A stretch of 64,000 bases of DNA from Bradyrhizobium symbiodeficiens (GCF_002266465.3 NZ_CP029427.2:2172501-2236500); one strand, 5' to 3'. Positions 39,399 to 48,459 are shown, numbered from the stretch's first letter. Made by a program: numbers and translations. The notes: generated from the letters alone by a model not told the origin.

Positions 39399-40604
39399 TC
39401 ACCGCATCGTCGCAATCTGCACGGCCAGCGCGCAGGCGCGGTCGTATTCGTCGAGATTGATCCACTCGTCGATCGTGTGCGCCTCGTTCTGTCCGGCGCC
39501 GAAGGTCACGGTCGGAATGCCGTGGCGGACCATCCAGTTGGCGTCGAGGCCGCCATTGGCAGTGCGCACGTTGGGCGTACCGCCGACCGCGGACACGGCT
39601 TCGACCGCGCGCTTGATCACAGGCTGGCTGTCCTTCATGCGGAATGGATAATAATCGGTCTCGGCCTTGAACTTGACCTTGCCGGACTTGCCCTGTGCGT
39701 TGGTCACCTTCTTGGCCGCCTTCTCGAACGCAGCCTTGTAGGCCTTGGTGATCTCCTTGAAGAACTTTCCGTCATGGCTGCGGCTCTCGCCGCGCACATG
39801 CACGTAATCCGTGACGACGTTGGTGGCATCCCCGGCCGGGCGGCCGTCGCCGCCGGTGACCGGACCCACATTGCTGGTGCCCATCCGCGCACTCGCGCCT
39901 TTGCCCTTCACCACCTTGCCGAACCAGCCGCCGGACTGCACGTCGGCGAGCGCCAGCGCCATGATCATGGTCGAGGAGATGCCGCGCTCGGGCGCGACGC
40001 CGGCATGCGAGGCGCGACCGAAAATTTCGACGGTCCAGCGGTCGGCGCCGACCGCGCCGATCACGACGTTGGAAGCCGAGCCGCCGTCATAGTTGAAGGC
40101 CATCACGGGCGAGCCGAGCTCGTCCAGCTTGACGTGGCGCGCGCCATAGAGCCCGCTCTCCTCGCGCACGCAGAACAACAGCGTGATCGGCGGATGGTCG
40201 AGCTTGTGCTTCTCGAGCTCGGCCGCCAGCGTCACCAGCACGCCGCAGCCGCAGCGGTTGTCGCCGCCGAGCGCGGTCCTGGCCTCGTTGACGATCTTGC
40301 GGCCGGACTTTTTGGGCTTGGCGCCGGCGCAGAGCGGCACGGTGTCCATGTGGGTCATGAACATGATGCGTGGCTGGTTGTGCAGCGCGCCCCGGCCGGG
40401 CAGGTCGACGATGAGGTTGCCGGTCTCGGTCGGAACGGGAATGCGCGTGTTCGCGTCGTCGAGCCGGATCGCCTTGGCCGGCACGCCGCTCTCCTTCAGC
40501 GCGGCCGTGAGCTCACGCCCGATCGCCGCCTCCTGTCCGGTGACGCCCTCGACAGCGAGGAAGCGCATGAGGCGGTCGGTGGCGGCTTTGGTGTCGACAG
40601 GCAT
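39399..40604 (-). CDS. M20 family (tripeptidase T-like) metallopeptidase
   Basis: This 401-residue peptidase shows the cocatalytic dizinc set. His85 and Asp87 are in Met-Thr-His-Met-Asp-Thr-Val-Pro, bridging Asp115 in Gly-Gly-Asp-Asn-Arg-Cys-Gly-Cys-Gly, and Glu148-Glu149 in Arg-Glu-Glu-Ser-Gly. A C-terminal His lies in Glu-Ala-His-Thr-Ile-Asp-Glu-Trp. A dimerisation lid domain (about 200-310) interrupts the fold. The overall form is that of PepT and related aminopeptidases rather than the amidohydrolase branch. The ATG at Met-Pro-Val-Asp-Thr is the proper start; longer frames read into the adjacent MFS gene. It follows that MFS gene by 32 bp and is probably cotranscribed with it. Confidence 0.88.
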   Translation of the reverse strand: MPVDTKAATDRLMRFLAVEGVTGQEAAIGRELTAALKESGVPAKAIRLDDANTRIPVPTETGNLIVDLPGRGALHNQPRIMFMTHMDTVPLCAGAKPKKSGRKIVNEARTALGGDNRCGCGVLVTLAAELEKHKLDHPPITLLFCVREESGLYGARHVKLDELGSPVMAFNYDGGSASNVVIGAVGADRWTVEIFGRASHAGVAPERGISSTMIMALALADVQSGGWFGKVVKGKGASARMGTSNVGPVTGGDGRPAGDATNVVTDYVHVRGESRSHDGKFFKEITKAYKAAFEKAAKKVTNAQGKSGKVKFKAETDYYPFRMKDSQPVIKRAVEAVSAVGGTPNVRTANGGLDANWMVRHGIPTVTFGAGQNEAHTIDEWINLDEYDRACALAVQIATMR

Positions 40605-40636
40605 GATTGTTTCCTTATGCGAACCGGCTTGCCATC

Positions 40637-41881
40637 CTACGAAGGCGGCGAGGTGTAAGTCAAAAACATCAGCACGCCCAATGCCAGCATGGCAGCCATG
40701 AACAGCAGCACCGCCGGTAGCCCCGCGAACGCGGCTACCGCGCCTGTCACCGATTGCATCAGCGCCGCACCGAGGAAGAAGGCGAGGTTGACCGCGGCGA
40801 GCGCTTTGCCCGCCACTTGCGCGTCGACCAGCTGCCGCGACATGCCGAACAACAGCGGCTGGGCGGAGGTCGCAAGGCCGATCAGCACGAAAAGCACGAG
40901 GTCGTATTGCGGCGGCATCACGGGCACGCCTGATAGCACGGACACCGCGTAATGCGGCGCCCCGAGCGCCATCAGCGCCAGCAGCAACGCCCCGGCCATA
41001 TGCGAGCCCGCCACCAGCGCGCGGCGGCGGCCGAGCCTGCGGTCGATCATGCCGATGCACAATGGCCCCGCGATCATCGCCAGCGTGAACGCGCCGAGCT
41101 GATTGCCGGCCTCGACCCGCGACAGGCCCTTCACGTCCATCAGCCACGGTCCGCCCCACAGGCCGCGCAGCACCAATGATGTCGCAAGCGACACCAGCGC
41201 GAGCGCGATCAGCCCGCGCAGGGGACGCGAAAGGCCGAGCCTGAGCACCTCGATCATCTGTGCAACCGGCGAGGACTCGTCCTTGTGCTCGGCAGGCTGA
41301 TGCGGCACCAGCGCGAACACCGCGAGCGCGACCGCAATTCCGCCAATCGCCGATATCCAGAACCCGGCGCGCCAGCCGTAGGCGTCGACGACGAAGGCGA
41401 GCGGGCTCGACGACAGCAGCATGCCGATATTGCCGATCGAGAGGATCGCGCCCGACCACAGCCCGAAGCGCGCTGCCGACAATTGCTTGGCCGCCAGCGT
41501 CATCGGGCACATCAGCATGCCCGAGGTGGCAACGCCCAGCATGAACTGCCCGACCGCAAAGCTCGCAGCCCCCGTGGCAAACCCCGACGCCACCGCGCCG
41601 AACACGGTTCCGGCGAGCAGGCTCAGCGACACCGGCCGCACGCCAAACCGGTCCATCGCGGCTCCGACCGGGATCTGCGCCGCGGCGAACGCGAAAGGAT
41701 AGATCGAGGTGAGGCTCGCCAGCGCCTGCGGCTCGATATGGAAATCCGCCGCCATCAGGTCGAGACTGACCGCCGGAATGGTGCGCAGCAAGGTAGAGAG
41801 CATGTGACCGCAGGCGAGCGCGAGAAGCGCGAAGATCAGCGCGCGGGTGGCGGTGCCCGCGTCGTCGGCAGCAGTCTCCAT
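40637..41881 (-). CDS. MFS transporter of unknown substrate
   Basis: The 414-residue permease has about twelve membrane helices. A loop 2-3 signature variant (Gly-Ala-Ala-Met-Asp-Arg-Phe-Gly-Val-Arg) is visible, and the large central loop is near residues 195-210 (Pro-His-Gln-Pro-Ala-Glu-His-Lys). It lies upstream of the PepT-like peptidase with a short gap, so a transported peptide or amino acid conjugate is possible. Many MFS members of this type in rhizobia have no assigned substrate. No regulator is adjacent. The start ATG gives a short cytoplasmic tail (Met-Glu-Thr-Ala-Ala-Asp) before helix 1. Confidence 0.82.
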   Translation of the reverse strand: METAADDAGTATRALIFALLALACGHMLSTLLRTIPAVSLDLMAADFHIEPQALASLTSIYPFAFAAAQIPVGAAMDRFGVRPVSLSLLAGTVFGAVASGFATGAASFAVGQFMLGVATSGMLMCPMTLAAKQLSAARFGLWSGAILSIGNIGMLLSSSPLAFVVDAYGWRAGFWISAIGGIAVALAVFALVPHQPAEHKDESSPVAQMIEVLRLGLSRPLRGLIALALVSLATSLVLRGLWGGPWLMDVKGLSRVEAGNQLGAFTLAMIAGPLCIGMIDRRLGRRRALVAGSHMAGALLLALMALGAPHYAVSVLSGVPVMPPQYDLVLFVLIGLATSAQPLLFGMSRQLVDAQVAGKALAAVNLAFFLGAALMQSVTGAVAAFAGLPAVLLFMAAMLALGVLMFLTYTSPPS

Positions 41882-42154
41882 GAGTATTCCGTCCCGGCTG
41901 GGTTTTGCGTGGGATTACAGCATTGGGGGCGAGGTGCCAACCTTAAGAGCTGTTGCCAAAATGCAGGGCGGCGTTGATGCCGCAGCCCCGTAGGATGGTG
42001 ATCTGTCCCGCAACGAGTTCGGTCCCGAGCAAGTATAGCGGCGAGCCTAAGGCGCAACCGCGACCCAGGCAGAGTGCTCATATATGATGGTCCATAAATA
42101 GCCCATATGGGCTCATATGGATCGTTAGTGCCTCACTGGCGGCACGCTTTTGGA

Positions 42155-42451
42155 CTAACCGGTCGGATCTCTCCGGCTGTCTGCCGCCATCTCGCGCAGC
42201 AGCTTCTCCGCGTCATCGAGCAGCTCCCTGATCGCCCGTCGCTCCGCGATCCGCTCCAGCGTGAACGCGCCATGCTTTTGCGCGTTGCGGTTTGCCCATG
42301 GCGCCCCGGATCCCGGAGCGCCGCCGTGCATGCGGCAGCGGAGCTTGCCGCGCATCGCGGGCGCCCGGCAGGCGTGGCCTTCGCGCGTGCCGGCGCCGCA
42401 GCGCGGGCTCGCCGCCATCGCGCGTGTGTTGCGGGTGTGACCGGCACTCAT
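42155..42451 (-). CDS. HGGxxG-motif phage-related hypothetical protein
   Basis: The 98-residue product contains Cys18-Gly-Ala-Gly-Thr-Arg, then Arg-Cys-Arg-Met-His-Gly-Gly-Ala-Pro-Gly, then Asn-Arg-Asn-Ala-Gln-Lys-His-Gly. This is the small Cys/His motif arrangement (HGGxSTG-like) found near phage packaging genes. The two Cys and the His could bind zinc, but this is inference. A C-terminal coiled helix (Glu-Arg-Arg-Ala-Ile-Arg-Glu-Leu-Leu-Asp-Asp-Ala-Glu-Lys-Leu-Leu) follows. Its start overlaps the stop of the 209-residue gene upstream (ATGA). With that gene it forms a compact two-gene unit with no phage genes around, so it is likely a relic or a domesticated pair. Confidence 0.65.
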   Translation of the reverse strand: MSAGHTRNTRAMAASPRCGAGTREGHACRAPAMRGKLRCRMHGGAPGSGAPWANRNAQKHGAFTLERIAERRAIRELLDDAEKLLREMAADSRRDPTG

Positions 42452-43077
42452 GCGGCGCCGCCGTTCGAGGCGTTGGCGCGGTCGTGTTCGCGTTGGCCGT
42501 CATGCATCGGCATGTCGGTGTCGGCGACCGTCAGATGCGCCTGTTGCGTGACGTTCCCCACGATCGCGCTGCCGCCGTCCTGCACCGACAGGTTCTGCAC
42601 CGTGATCGGACGCTCGCCGTTGCCGCGGTGGCGGTTGAGGGCCTCCATCTGGGCCGCGAAGGTGCGGGCCAACCGGGTCAATGTGCGCGAAATGCCCTCC
42701 TGCTGCGGGGTGCCTTCGGCGAAGGCGAGGCGGCAGGCAAAGCGCATGGTCGCGACGTGGACGGACACCATCTGCGCCGCCAGCATGGTCTCGAGGGAAT
42801 CCCGCGGTGCGATGCCTTTCATCATCGAGATCATGAAGGCGAGATTGTCCTCATCGGGCTTCTGCAGGATCACGCTGGCTTTCATCAATTGCTTGAGGAT
42901 GCCATGCAGGGCGTCTAGATCCACGGCACCGAGCGCCTCACCCATCAAGTGCTCGCCGGTCTCCGCGTCCGGATGCTGAATTGCGATCCGTTGTCCGGTG
43001 AGCTTGACCTTCGGGGTGGTCCTGCTGCCGTACCTGACGATTGGCGTCGTGCTGTTGCGTGTCATGGCTGTCGTCAT
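42448..43077 (-). CDS. phage-like hypothetical protein paired with the HGGxxG gene
   Basis: The 209-residue protein starts Met-Thr-Thr-Ala-Met-Thr-Arg-Asn with a good AAGGAG site before it. I recognise no domain. It carries a central helical part (Leu-Glu-Thr-Met-Leu-Ala-Ala-Gln-Met-Val-Ser-Val-His, then Leu-Ala-Arg-Thr-Phe-Ala-Ala-Gln-Met-Glu-Ala-Leu-Asn-Arg). The C-terminal part is Gly/Gln/His-rich. The pairing with an HGGxxG protein recalls small phage modules. The coupling (ATGA) suggests that both are translated together. Function unknown; it is present without integrase, capsid or terminase genes in the window. Confidence 0.6.
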   Translation of the reverse strand: MTTAMTRNSTTPIVRYGSRTTPKVKLTGQRIAIQHPDAETGEHLMGEALGAVDLDALHGILKQLMKASVILQKPDEDNLAFMISMMKGIAPRDSLETMLAAQMVSVHVATMRFACRLAFAEGTPQQEGISRTLTRLARTFAAQMEALNRHRGNGERPITVQNLSVQDGGSAIVGNVTQQAHLTVADTDMPMHDGQREHDRANASNGGAA

Positions 43078-43531
43078 GTCGATATCTCCTTCGAGCCCAC
43101 GGCACGCGCGAGCCGGCCCCTCTGGTGCGAGGCCGACCCTCTCGGTTGCCGTGCGGCGATTGCGTTTTGAAATGTCGATGCTGGGCTTGTGCGCGATCGA
43201 AGCGAGGCCCACATGGCCGTGGAGGCCGGGTGGCTGACGCCGATCGCGATGATGGCACTATGCCCCTGTTTTGCCCGACGAGTCAAAATCGATTTCGTAA
43301 CATCCGAAGCTCGCGGCCTGGCGTAAGTCCTTGTTTCGACAAGGGCCGTCTACTGTGCATGGGGTTGTTTTCGCATTTTTTGCTTGAAGGCGGCGCGCAC
43401 CTGCCGTGCGGCGGAACGCCGGCGGCCAAACCCGATTGCGAAATCCGGCGTGACCGCTATTCATGACCTTCGAATGCGTCGCCCAACAAGCCTGCACAAG
43501 CGGCGCTGCTGAAGCCTGGGGAGAGAGACCA
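43078..43531. other. 454-bp intergenic stretch, possible dispersed element
   Basis: No gene is convincing here. Part of it (about 43.26-43.40 kb: TGCCCCTGTTTTGCCCGACG and GCATGGGGTTGTTTTCGC) looks like a sequence I remember recurring in Bradyrhizobium intergenic regions, but I cannot confirm this without searching. It separates the leftward phage-like pair from the rightward TctC gene. Confidence 0.35.
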
Positions 43532-44515
43532 ATGCAACGAACCGCCCGCCTGCTGGCCGTCATCGCTGGATTGTGCGCCGCTGCGCTGGCGACGGAGGCA
43601 TCGGCGCAGACCTATCCGGTGCGGCCGGTCAAGGTCATGGTCGGCTTCAGCGCCGGCGGGCCGGTCGATGTCGTCGCGCGCATCATCGGCGACCGCCTGG
43701 GCAAAAAGCTCGGGCAGCCCTTCGTGGTCGAGAACCGCGCCGGCGCCAACGGCATGATCGCCGCCGAGGGCGTCGCACGTGCGGACGGCGACGGCTACAC
43801 CATGCTCGCCTGCAACTCGTCCACCATCACGCTCAACAAGACGCTGTTCAAGGATATCCGCTACGACCCGGAAAAGCACTTCGCGCCGCTCACCACCGTC
43901 GTGTCGGCGCCGCTGGTGCTCGTGGTCAATCCCGAGAATCCCAAGACGGCTGATATCAAGACCGTCGCCGAGCTCGTCGCGGCGGCGAAGGCCGCACCCG
44001 GTGCGCTGGCTTACGGCTCGGGCGGCAACGGCAACCTTGCCCATCTCGCCATGGAGCTGCTCAGCCAAAAGGCCGGCATCAAGCTGATCCACGTGCCCTA
44101 TCGCGGTGGCGCGGCTTCCGAGGTCGGCATCCTCGCCCAGGAGGTGCTCGCGGTGTTCGATCCGCTCTCCGCCGTGCCGCTGGTCAAGGCCGGCAAGCTG
44201 CGCGCGCTCGCGGTGTCGTCGGCCGAGCGGCTGCCGGCGCTGCCCGATGTGCCGACCGTCGCGGAAGCCGGCTATCCCGGCTTCGACATCTCGTTCTGGG
44301 TCGGCTTCTTCATGCCGAAGTCGACGCCGGCGCCGATCCTGGAGACGCTGCACCGGGAGATCGTCGCGGCGGCCAAAGATCCGGTGCTCGCGGACAAGCT
44401 CGGCTCGCAGGGCGTCGTCAGCTTGCTGACACCGGTCGAGTATGCCGCGAAGATCGCGAAGGAGACCAAGGAACTCGCCGAGGTCGTCGCGGCCGCTGAC
44501 ATCAAGGCGGAGTAG
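43532..44515 (+). CDS. tripartite tricarboxylate transporter substrate-binding protein (TctC/Bug family)
   Basis: The 327-residue periplasmic receptor has a signal peptide (Met-Gln-Arg-Thr-Ala-Arg, hydrophobic 8-22, cleavage near Ala-Ser-Ala-Gln at about 25). The mature start Tyr-Pro-Val-Arg-Pro-Val-Lys-Val-Met-Val-Gly-Phe-Ser-Ala-Gly-Gly-Pro and the later Val-Pro-Tyr-Arg-Gly-Gly are typical of Bug proteins. These bind carboxylates, aromatic acids or amino acids. The partner membrane proteins TctA and TctB are not next to it, as is common for orphan Bug receptors. The ATG with GGGGAGAGAG before it is preferred over an upstream in-frame ATG that would ruin the signal peptide. The ligand is unknown. 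Confidence 0.88.
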   Translation: MQRTARLLAVIAGLCAAALATEASAQTYPVRPVKVMVGFSAGGPVDVVARIIGDRLGKKLGQPFVVENRAGANGMIAAEGVARADGDGYTMLACNSSTITLNKTLFKDIRYDPEKHFAPLTTVVSAPLVLVVNPENPKTADIKTVAELVAAAKAAPGALAYGSGGNGNLAHLAMELLSQKAGIKLIHVPYRGGAASEVGILAQEVLAVFDPLSAVPLVKAGKLRALAVSSAERLPALPDVPTVAEAGYPGFDISFWVGFFMPKSTPAPILETLHREIVAAAKDPVLADKLGSQGVVSLLTPVEYAAKIAKETKELAEVVAAADIKAE

Positions 44516-44554
44516 GGACGCGGTCGCGTCGAAGGCGCGGGTGAGGTCGGCGCA

Positions 44555-45514
44555 TCAACTCGCCGAGCGCTCGCGCTCCGCAATGCGAATGGCGCGAGCC
44601 CTGGTGCCCTTCGCCGCACGGACTGCAATCATGCTCCTCGCCTTGCCACGGGCCGTGGCGTTTTTGTGGAGCAGGGATACGAACCGCTTCCGCGCCCGGT
44701 TCGTCCTCAAATGCGCGGCAAGCTGTTCAGCCTTGCGAATGAAAGCAGTCGTGGACGGCGTCAGGTTCACCGGGACCCAGGCGACATCCCTGGCCTTGGA
44801 GAGGCTGCCGATGCCCTCGCACGGCGCCTCGCGCGGCAGGTCGATCCTGATCGCGAGCGCCTCCGACCGTTCGGTCCAGTCTTCGGCCTTGGTGCCGGTG
44901 ACGATGCGGACATAGTCGCGGGTCTCGCGCGGCAGCTCGCTCTCCTTGGCGAGCCACTTCTGAACCCGGCCGGGACCGGCGTTATAGGCCGCCGCCGCGA
45001 GGCCGAGATTGCCGAAATCATCGCGCAGCTTGCGCAGGAACTTTGCCGATGCGGGCAGCGCCTTGATGGGATCGAAGGGGTCGTCGAGCCCGACCTCGGC
45101 GGCCGTCTCCGGCATGAACTGAGCGACGCCTTGTGCGCCGGCCTGGCTGACTTCGTCGGATTTGAAGCGGCTCTCCTGCCAGAGCAGGCGGGCAAAGAAC
45201 GGCACGGGAATGCCGCTGGCCTCGGCGGCCTGTCGAAGCGCATGGCAGAATCGTTCGGTCGATGAAACGGGCGCCTGTGCGGCAGCCTCGACCCTGGGCG
45301 GCGGCTCGATCACCTGCTCAAAGGCAGCGCGCGCATTGGCGAGCTCGATCGCCTGCACGCTCGCGAGGAACAGCTCGACGACCGGAATGAGCGGGGATGC
45401 CTGATTGTCTCCAAGACGGGCGCTGTCGAAAGTCGATGCTTGCCGCGACGCCGCTAGATCGAAGTCGCACATCAAAATGAAGAGCGCGGCACAAGCCGCG
45501 ACGACAAATCGCAT
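44555..45514 (-). CDS. lytic transglycosylase (SLT domain, Slt70-like C-terminal type)
   Basis: This 319-residue murein hydrolase has a signal peptide or anchor in its first 22 residues and a central SLT domain (about 88-205). The catalytic Glu114 lies in Leu-Leu-Trp-Gln-Glu-Ser-Arg-Phe. The fold signature Gly-Ala-Gln-Gly-Val-Ala-Gln-Phe-Met-Pro-Glu-Thr-Ala follows. Ala-Ala-Tyr-Asn-Ala-Gly-Pro-Gly-Arg-Val completes it. It cuts peptidoglycan to 1,6-anhydromuropeptides in the periplasm. The C-terminal part (about 230-319) is strongly basic (many Arg/Lys/Ala), which could help bind murein or nucleic acid. It is convergent with the TctC gene. Confidence 0.88.
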   Translation of the reverse strand: MRFVVAACAALFILMCDFDLAASRQASTFDSARLGDNQASPLIPVVELFLASVQAIELANARAAFEQVIEPPPRVEAAAQAPVSSTERFCHALRQAAEASGIPVPFFARLLWQESRFKSDEVSQAGAQGVAQFMPETAAEVGLDDPFDPIKALPASAKFLRKLRDDFGNLGLAAAAYNAGPGRVQKWLAKESELPRETRDYVRIVTGTKAEDWTERSEALAIRIDLPREAPCEGIGSLSKARDVAWVPVNLTPSTTAFIRKAEQLAAHLRTNRARKRFVSLLHKNATARGKARSMIAVRAAKGTRARAIRIAERERSAS

Positions 45515-45712
45515 CTCTGTGGAAGTCCTCGAACCGTGGGGAACGACCGGCGAGGCGCCGGTGACAAGGACTTCTTAACCGTAATTGCGGCGAAGCTGCG
45601 ATTCCGCAAAACGACCGGTGTTAGTACGGTGTTCCGCTACGGAAACCCGCGTCCTCTTCCCCGGAACTTCCGGAGCTGCGAAGATGCCGAATGTTGTCGG
45701 CGGACGGCGCGG

Positions 45713-46051
45713 CTATTCCCTCGGAAAATCCCTGCGCATCGCGATCTCGGCGGCATCGCCGGGCGACAGCACGGTCTGGTCGAAGGCCGCTTGCGGCTTC
45801 GTCATGATGTCGTAGAGGGAGATGCCCTTGATCGGCTTGCCCATGAGCTCGCGGACGCAGTCGGCGAGCGTGCCGTTGTAGACGAGATAGGGCGGACCTC
45901 GGTCCTTCTGCCGCTCGCCCTTCAGCGACGGCCACTTCTTCAGTTCGGCCGGCGCCTCATAGGCGATCGGCGATCCCTCTTGCTTGGCCCCGGTGGCTTG
46001 GATCGCGAGAGATCTTGGAGCCGCCGGGTAAACACGCGTTAAAGAATTGGT
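45713..46051 (-). pseudogene. probable 5'-truncated remnant of a hypothetical gene
   Basis: A frame of 113 codons is open on the minus strand between a TGA and a TAG. It reads sensibly, with Gly-Pro-Pro-Tyr-Leu-Val-Tyr-Asn-Gly-Thr-Leu-Ala-Asp-Cys-Val-Arg-Glu and Lys-Pro-Ile-Lys-Gly-Ile-Ser-Leu-Tyr-Asp. No ATG, GTG or TTG lies before the middle of it; the first internal ATG would leave about 41 residues. Codon usage is like that of neighbouring genes, so it was probably a real gene whose start was lost next to the VOC gene. A non-standard start or a short 41-residue protein cannot be excluded. Confidence 0.4.
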
Positions 46052-46056
46052 TCAAA

Positions 46057-46914
46057 TCAACCGGCAACGAAGGCGAGCAGGGTGCCGTTGGCCTTGGCCG
46101 GCGGCACGCAGATCGCGGTCCCGCTGCGTACAGCTGCCGAACCCAGCGCCTTCTCAGTCGCCGCCAGATCGCCGCTGACGAGCACCAGCGCCGCGCCGCC
46201 GCGCTCGGAAATTCCGGCGAGCGGCACGCCGGGATAGCGCTTTCCGAGTTGCTCCAGCGTGAGATAGACGAAGTCGGCACGATCGCCGCCGGAGCGCACC
46301 GTGACCGCGCCATCGGCCTCGGCGATCGGCTCGCGGTCGATCAGCCGGCCGAGATGCGCGGCCTCGTTCGCGGGCTCGGGTGTTGCGATCAGCGTCTGCC
46401 TGATCCGCTTCGCCGCATTGGCGTGTTTCATCAGTTCGGGAATCCAGACCGTCTCGCGCGTCTTGTGCTGGCAGGCAAAGATGCGCACGCCGCCGGGCGC
46501 TTCCGCGGTCGGCCACATGAAGGTGCGGAATTTTGCTGCCGAGACCGTTCCGTTCGGCAGCGTGACCGGCCGTTCGAAATCGGTCGGGCCGACCGGCGTG
46601 AAGCCTCGTGCGCGGATCTCTTCGGCACCGGCAGCGGAATCGACCGCCGTGAAGGCGATACGCTCGATGCCTTCGCCGCGCTTGTCGAGGAAGGCGCGCG
46701 CCGGCGCGTTGTGCTCGGTCGCGGCGAGCACGCCGAGCAGCTCCATATAATCGGGGTCGAACATGATGGTGTAGTTGCCGGTGCCCATATGCGCGCTGTG
46801 GGTGCCGCGCGGCGACACGGTGAAGCCGAGCTGCCGATAATTCTCGGCGGCCTCGTCGAGGTTCTTCACCATGACCACGGCGTGGTCGATACCGATGACG
46901 TTCTTGAGGGCCAC
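46057..46914 (-). CDS. VOC family protein with glyoxalase-like domain
   Basis: The 285-residue protein contains an N-terminal VOC module (Ile-Gly-Ile-Asp-His-Ala-Val-Val-Met-Val-Lys-Asn-Leu-Asp near residues 7-20). The extended two-domain layout is that of the glyoxalase-like family (PF13468 type), with a late His in Phe-Ala-Cys-Gln-His-Lys. Such proteins are annotated only generally; a lactoylglutathione lyase or lipid-related function is possible. The GTG start is preferred because CGGGGA lies about 9 bases before it; an ATG seven codons upstream lacks a ribosome site. It is followed on the same strand by a truncated gene remnant with a 5-bp gap. Confidence 0.75.
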   Translation of the reverse strand: MALKNVIGIDHAVVMVKNLDEAAENYRQLGFTVSPRGTHSAHMGTGNYTIMFDPDYMELLGVLAATEHNAPARAFLDKRGEGIERIAFTAVDSAAGAEEIRARGFTPVGPTDFERPVTLPNGTVSAAKFRTFMWPTAEAPGGVRIFACQHKTRETVWIPELMKHANAAKRIRQTLIATPEPANEAAHLGRLIDREPIAEADGAVTVRSGGDRADFVYLTLEQLGKRYPGVPLAGISERGGAALVLVSGDLAATEKALGSAAVRSGTAICVPPAKANGTLLAFVAG

Positions 46915-47059
46915 TGTTCTTATCCCCGAATGCAAACTGACTTGAGGCCGCGGGCGGCGGCCGGTCCTGTCTACGCCGGATAGGCGGCCAAGTCATTTTC
47001 AATTCGATGCGAGATACGGAATTTCATTCCGCGAAATGATCCGCCGACGCGCGGCAGCA

Positions 47060-48256
47060 TCAGCGGGCCTGATCGAGATAGGCGGCAAGGATCGCGCGCT
47101 CCTCGCTGGTCATCTCGGTGATGTTGCCCGGCGGCATCGCATCGGACCAGGCCGCGACGCGGCCGATCAGGCGGATGTTGCGATGGATGTGCTCGGGCGC
47201 ATCGAGCAGGATGCCCTTCGGCGCGGTCACGATGCCGGCCCAGACCGGCTCGGTGGCGTGGCACATGCTGCAACGGGACGTCACGATCTCCTCGACGGCA
47301 GCAAGGGTCGGCGGCGCCGATAACGCGCCCGTCTTCACCTCGCGCGGGCCGGCCGCGGAAAGGAAGAGGATCGCAATCACGCCGATTGCCGCAACGCCCC
47401 ACACCCACCAGGGCGATTTGCGCCCCGCGTGGCGCTCGTTGAAGAAGTGGCGGATCACGGGACCCAGCGCCAGGATGATGGCGACGATGATCCAGTTGAA
47501 GCGCGTGGCGTAGAGCAGGGGATAGTGGTTGCTGATCATCAGCACGACCACGGGAAGCGTCAGATAGTTGTTGTGAACCGAGCGCTCCTTGCTGGCCTTG
47601 CCGAGCTTCGGATCCGGCGCCTGTCCCGCGATCAGGCTGGCCACGATCTTCTTCTGGTTCGGGATGATCAGCGCAAAGACATTCGCCACCATGATGGTGC
47701 CGATGATCGCGCCGATCTGGTTGAAGGCGCCACGGCCGCTCAGCACATGGGTGAAGGCATAGGTCAGCGCGACCAGGAACAGATAGCCGCCGATGGCGAA
47801 GCGCAATTCGCGCTGTGCAAGTCCGGAACGGCAGGCGGCTTCATAGAGCAGCCACGCCAGCGCGAGGCTGCAAAAGCTGAACAGCCCGGCCTGGAGTGGC
47901 GTGAGGTCGAGGATCGACTTGTCGACCAGGAACAAATCGGCCTCGAGATAATAGACCACCACCATCAGCGCGAAGCCGGACAGCCAGGTGGTGTAGGCTT
48001 CCCATTTGAACCAGGTGAGCTCGTCAGGCATCTGGGAGGGGGCTACCAGATATTTCATGATCCGGTAGAAGCCGCCGCCATGGACCTGCCAGGCCTCGCC
48101 CTGCACGCCATCGGGCAGGTCACTCCTGGATTTGAGGCTGAGGTCGAGGGCGATGAAGTAGAAGGAACTGCCGATCCAGGCGATCGCCGCCACCACGTGG
48201 AGCCAGCGCAGCAGCAGGCTCACCCATTCCGATATGATGGATCCCCACATGATCAT
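47060..48256 (-). CDS. puuD: urate hydroxylase PuuD (membrane urate oxidase with cytochrome c)
   Basis: The 398-residue protein has about eight membrane helices forming the urate oxidase N-terminal domain, then a C-terminal cytochrome c segment. The heme attachment motif Cys-Ser-Met-Cys-His lies near residue 330, with a distal Met in Asp-Ala-Met-Pro-Pro-Gly-Asn. PuuD oxidises urate to 5-hydroxyisourate and passes electrons to a cytochrome c and the respiratory chain rather than to oxygen directly, starting purine ring degradation. I take the Met-Ile-Met-Trp-Gly start; the next ATG two codons later would also work. Downstream ring-opening enzymes (HIU hydrolase, OHCU decarboxylase) are not adjacent. 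Confidence 0.87.
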   Translation of the reverse strand: MIMWGSIISEWVSLLLRWLHVVAAIAWIGSSFYFIALDLSLKSRSDLPDGVQGEAWQVHGGGFYRIMKYLVAPSQMPDELTWFKWEAYTTWLSGFALMVVVYYLEADLFLVDKSILDLTPLQAGLFSFCSLALAWLLYEAACRSGLAQRELRFAIGGYLFLVALTYAFTHVLSGRGAFNQIGAIIGTIMVANVFALIIPNQKKIVASLIAGQAPDPKLGKASKERSVHNNYLTLPVVVLMISNHYPLLYATRFNWIIVAIILALGPVIRHFFNERHAGRKSPWWVWGVAAIGVIAILFLSAAGPREVKTGALSAPPTLAAVEEIVTSRCSMCHATEPVWAGIVTAPKGILLDAPEHIHRNIRLIGRVAAWSDAMPPGNITEMTSEERAILAAYLDQAR

Positions 48257-48459
48257 CCCGTCAAATGCGACAGCGATGCCGCAGCTATGATGACCGCAAC
48301 CCCCGCCCTTACAATGTGTCGCACCTATCCGCGGTGTTTTCCAGTACGATGGGTTGCAACCGATGCACATCGTGCGGGCATCGGTTGACGTGGGATGCGG
48401 CAGCGCTTCGACCTGCCGCGGTGGTGTCGATGTTCGAGATTGCAGGCCGGGAGGACCAT

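Noticed and set aside
42107..42979. 290-codon rightward frame opposite the phage-like pair
   Set aside because: The leftward genes have ribosome sites and an ATGA overlap; the rightward frame has neither and is rich in Arg/Ala/Cys.
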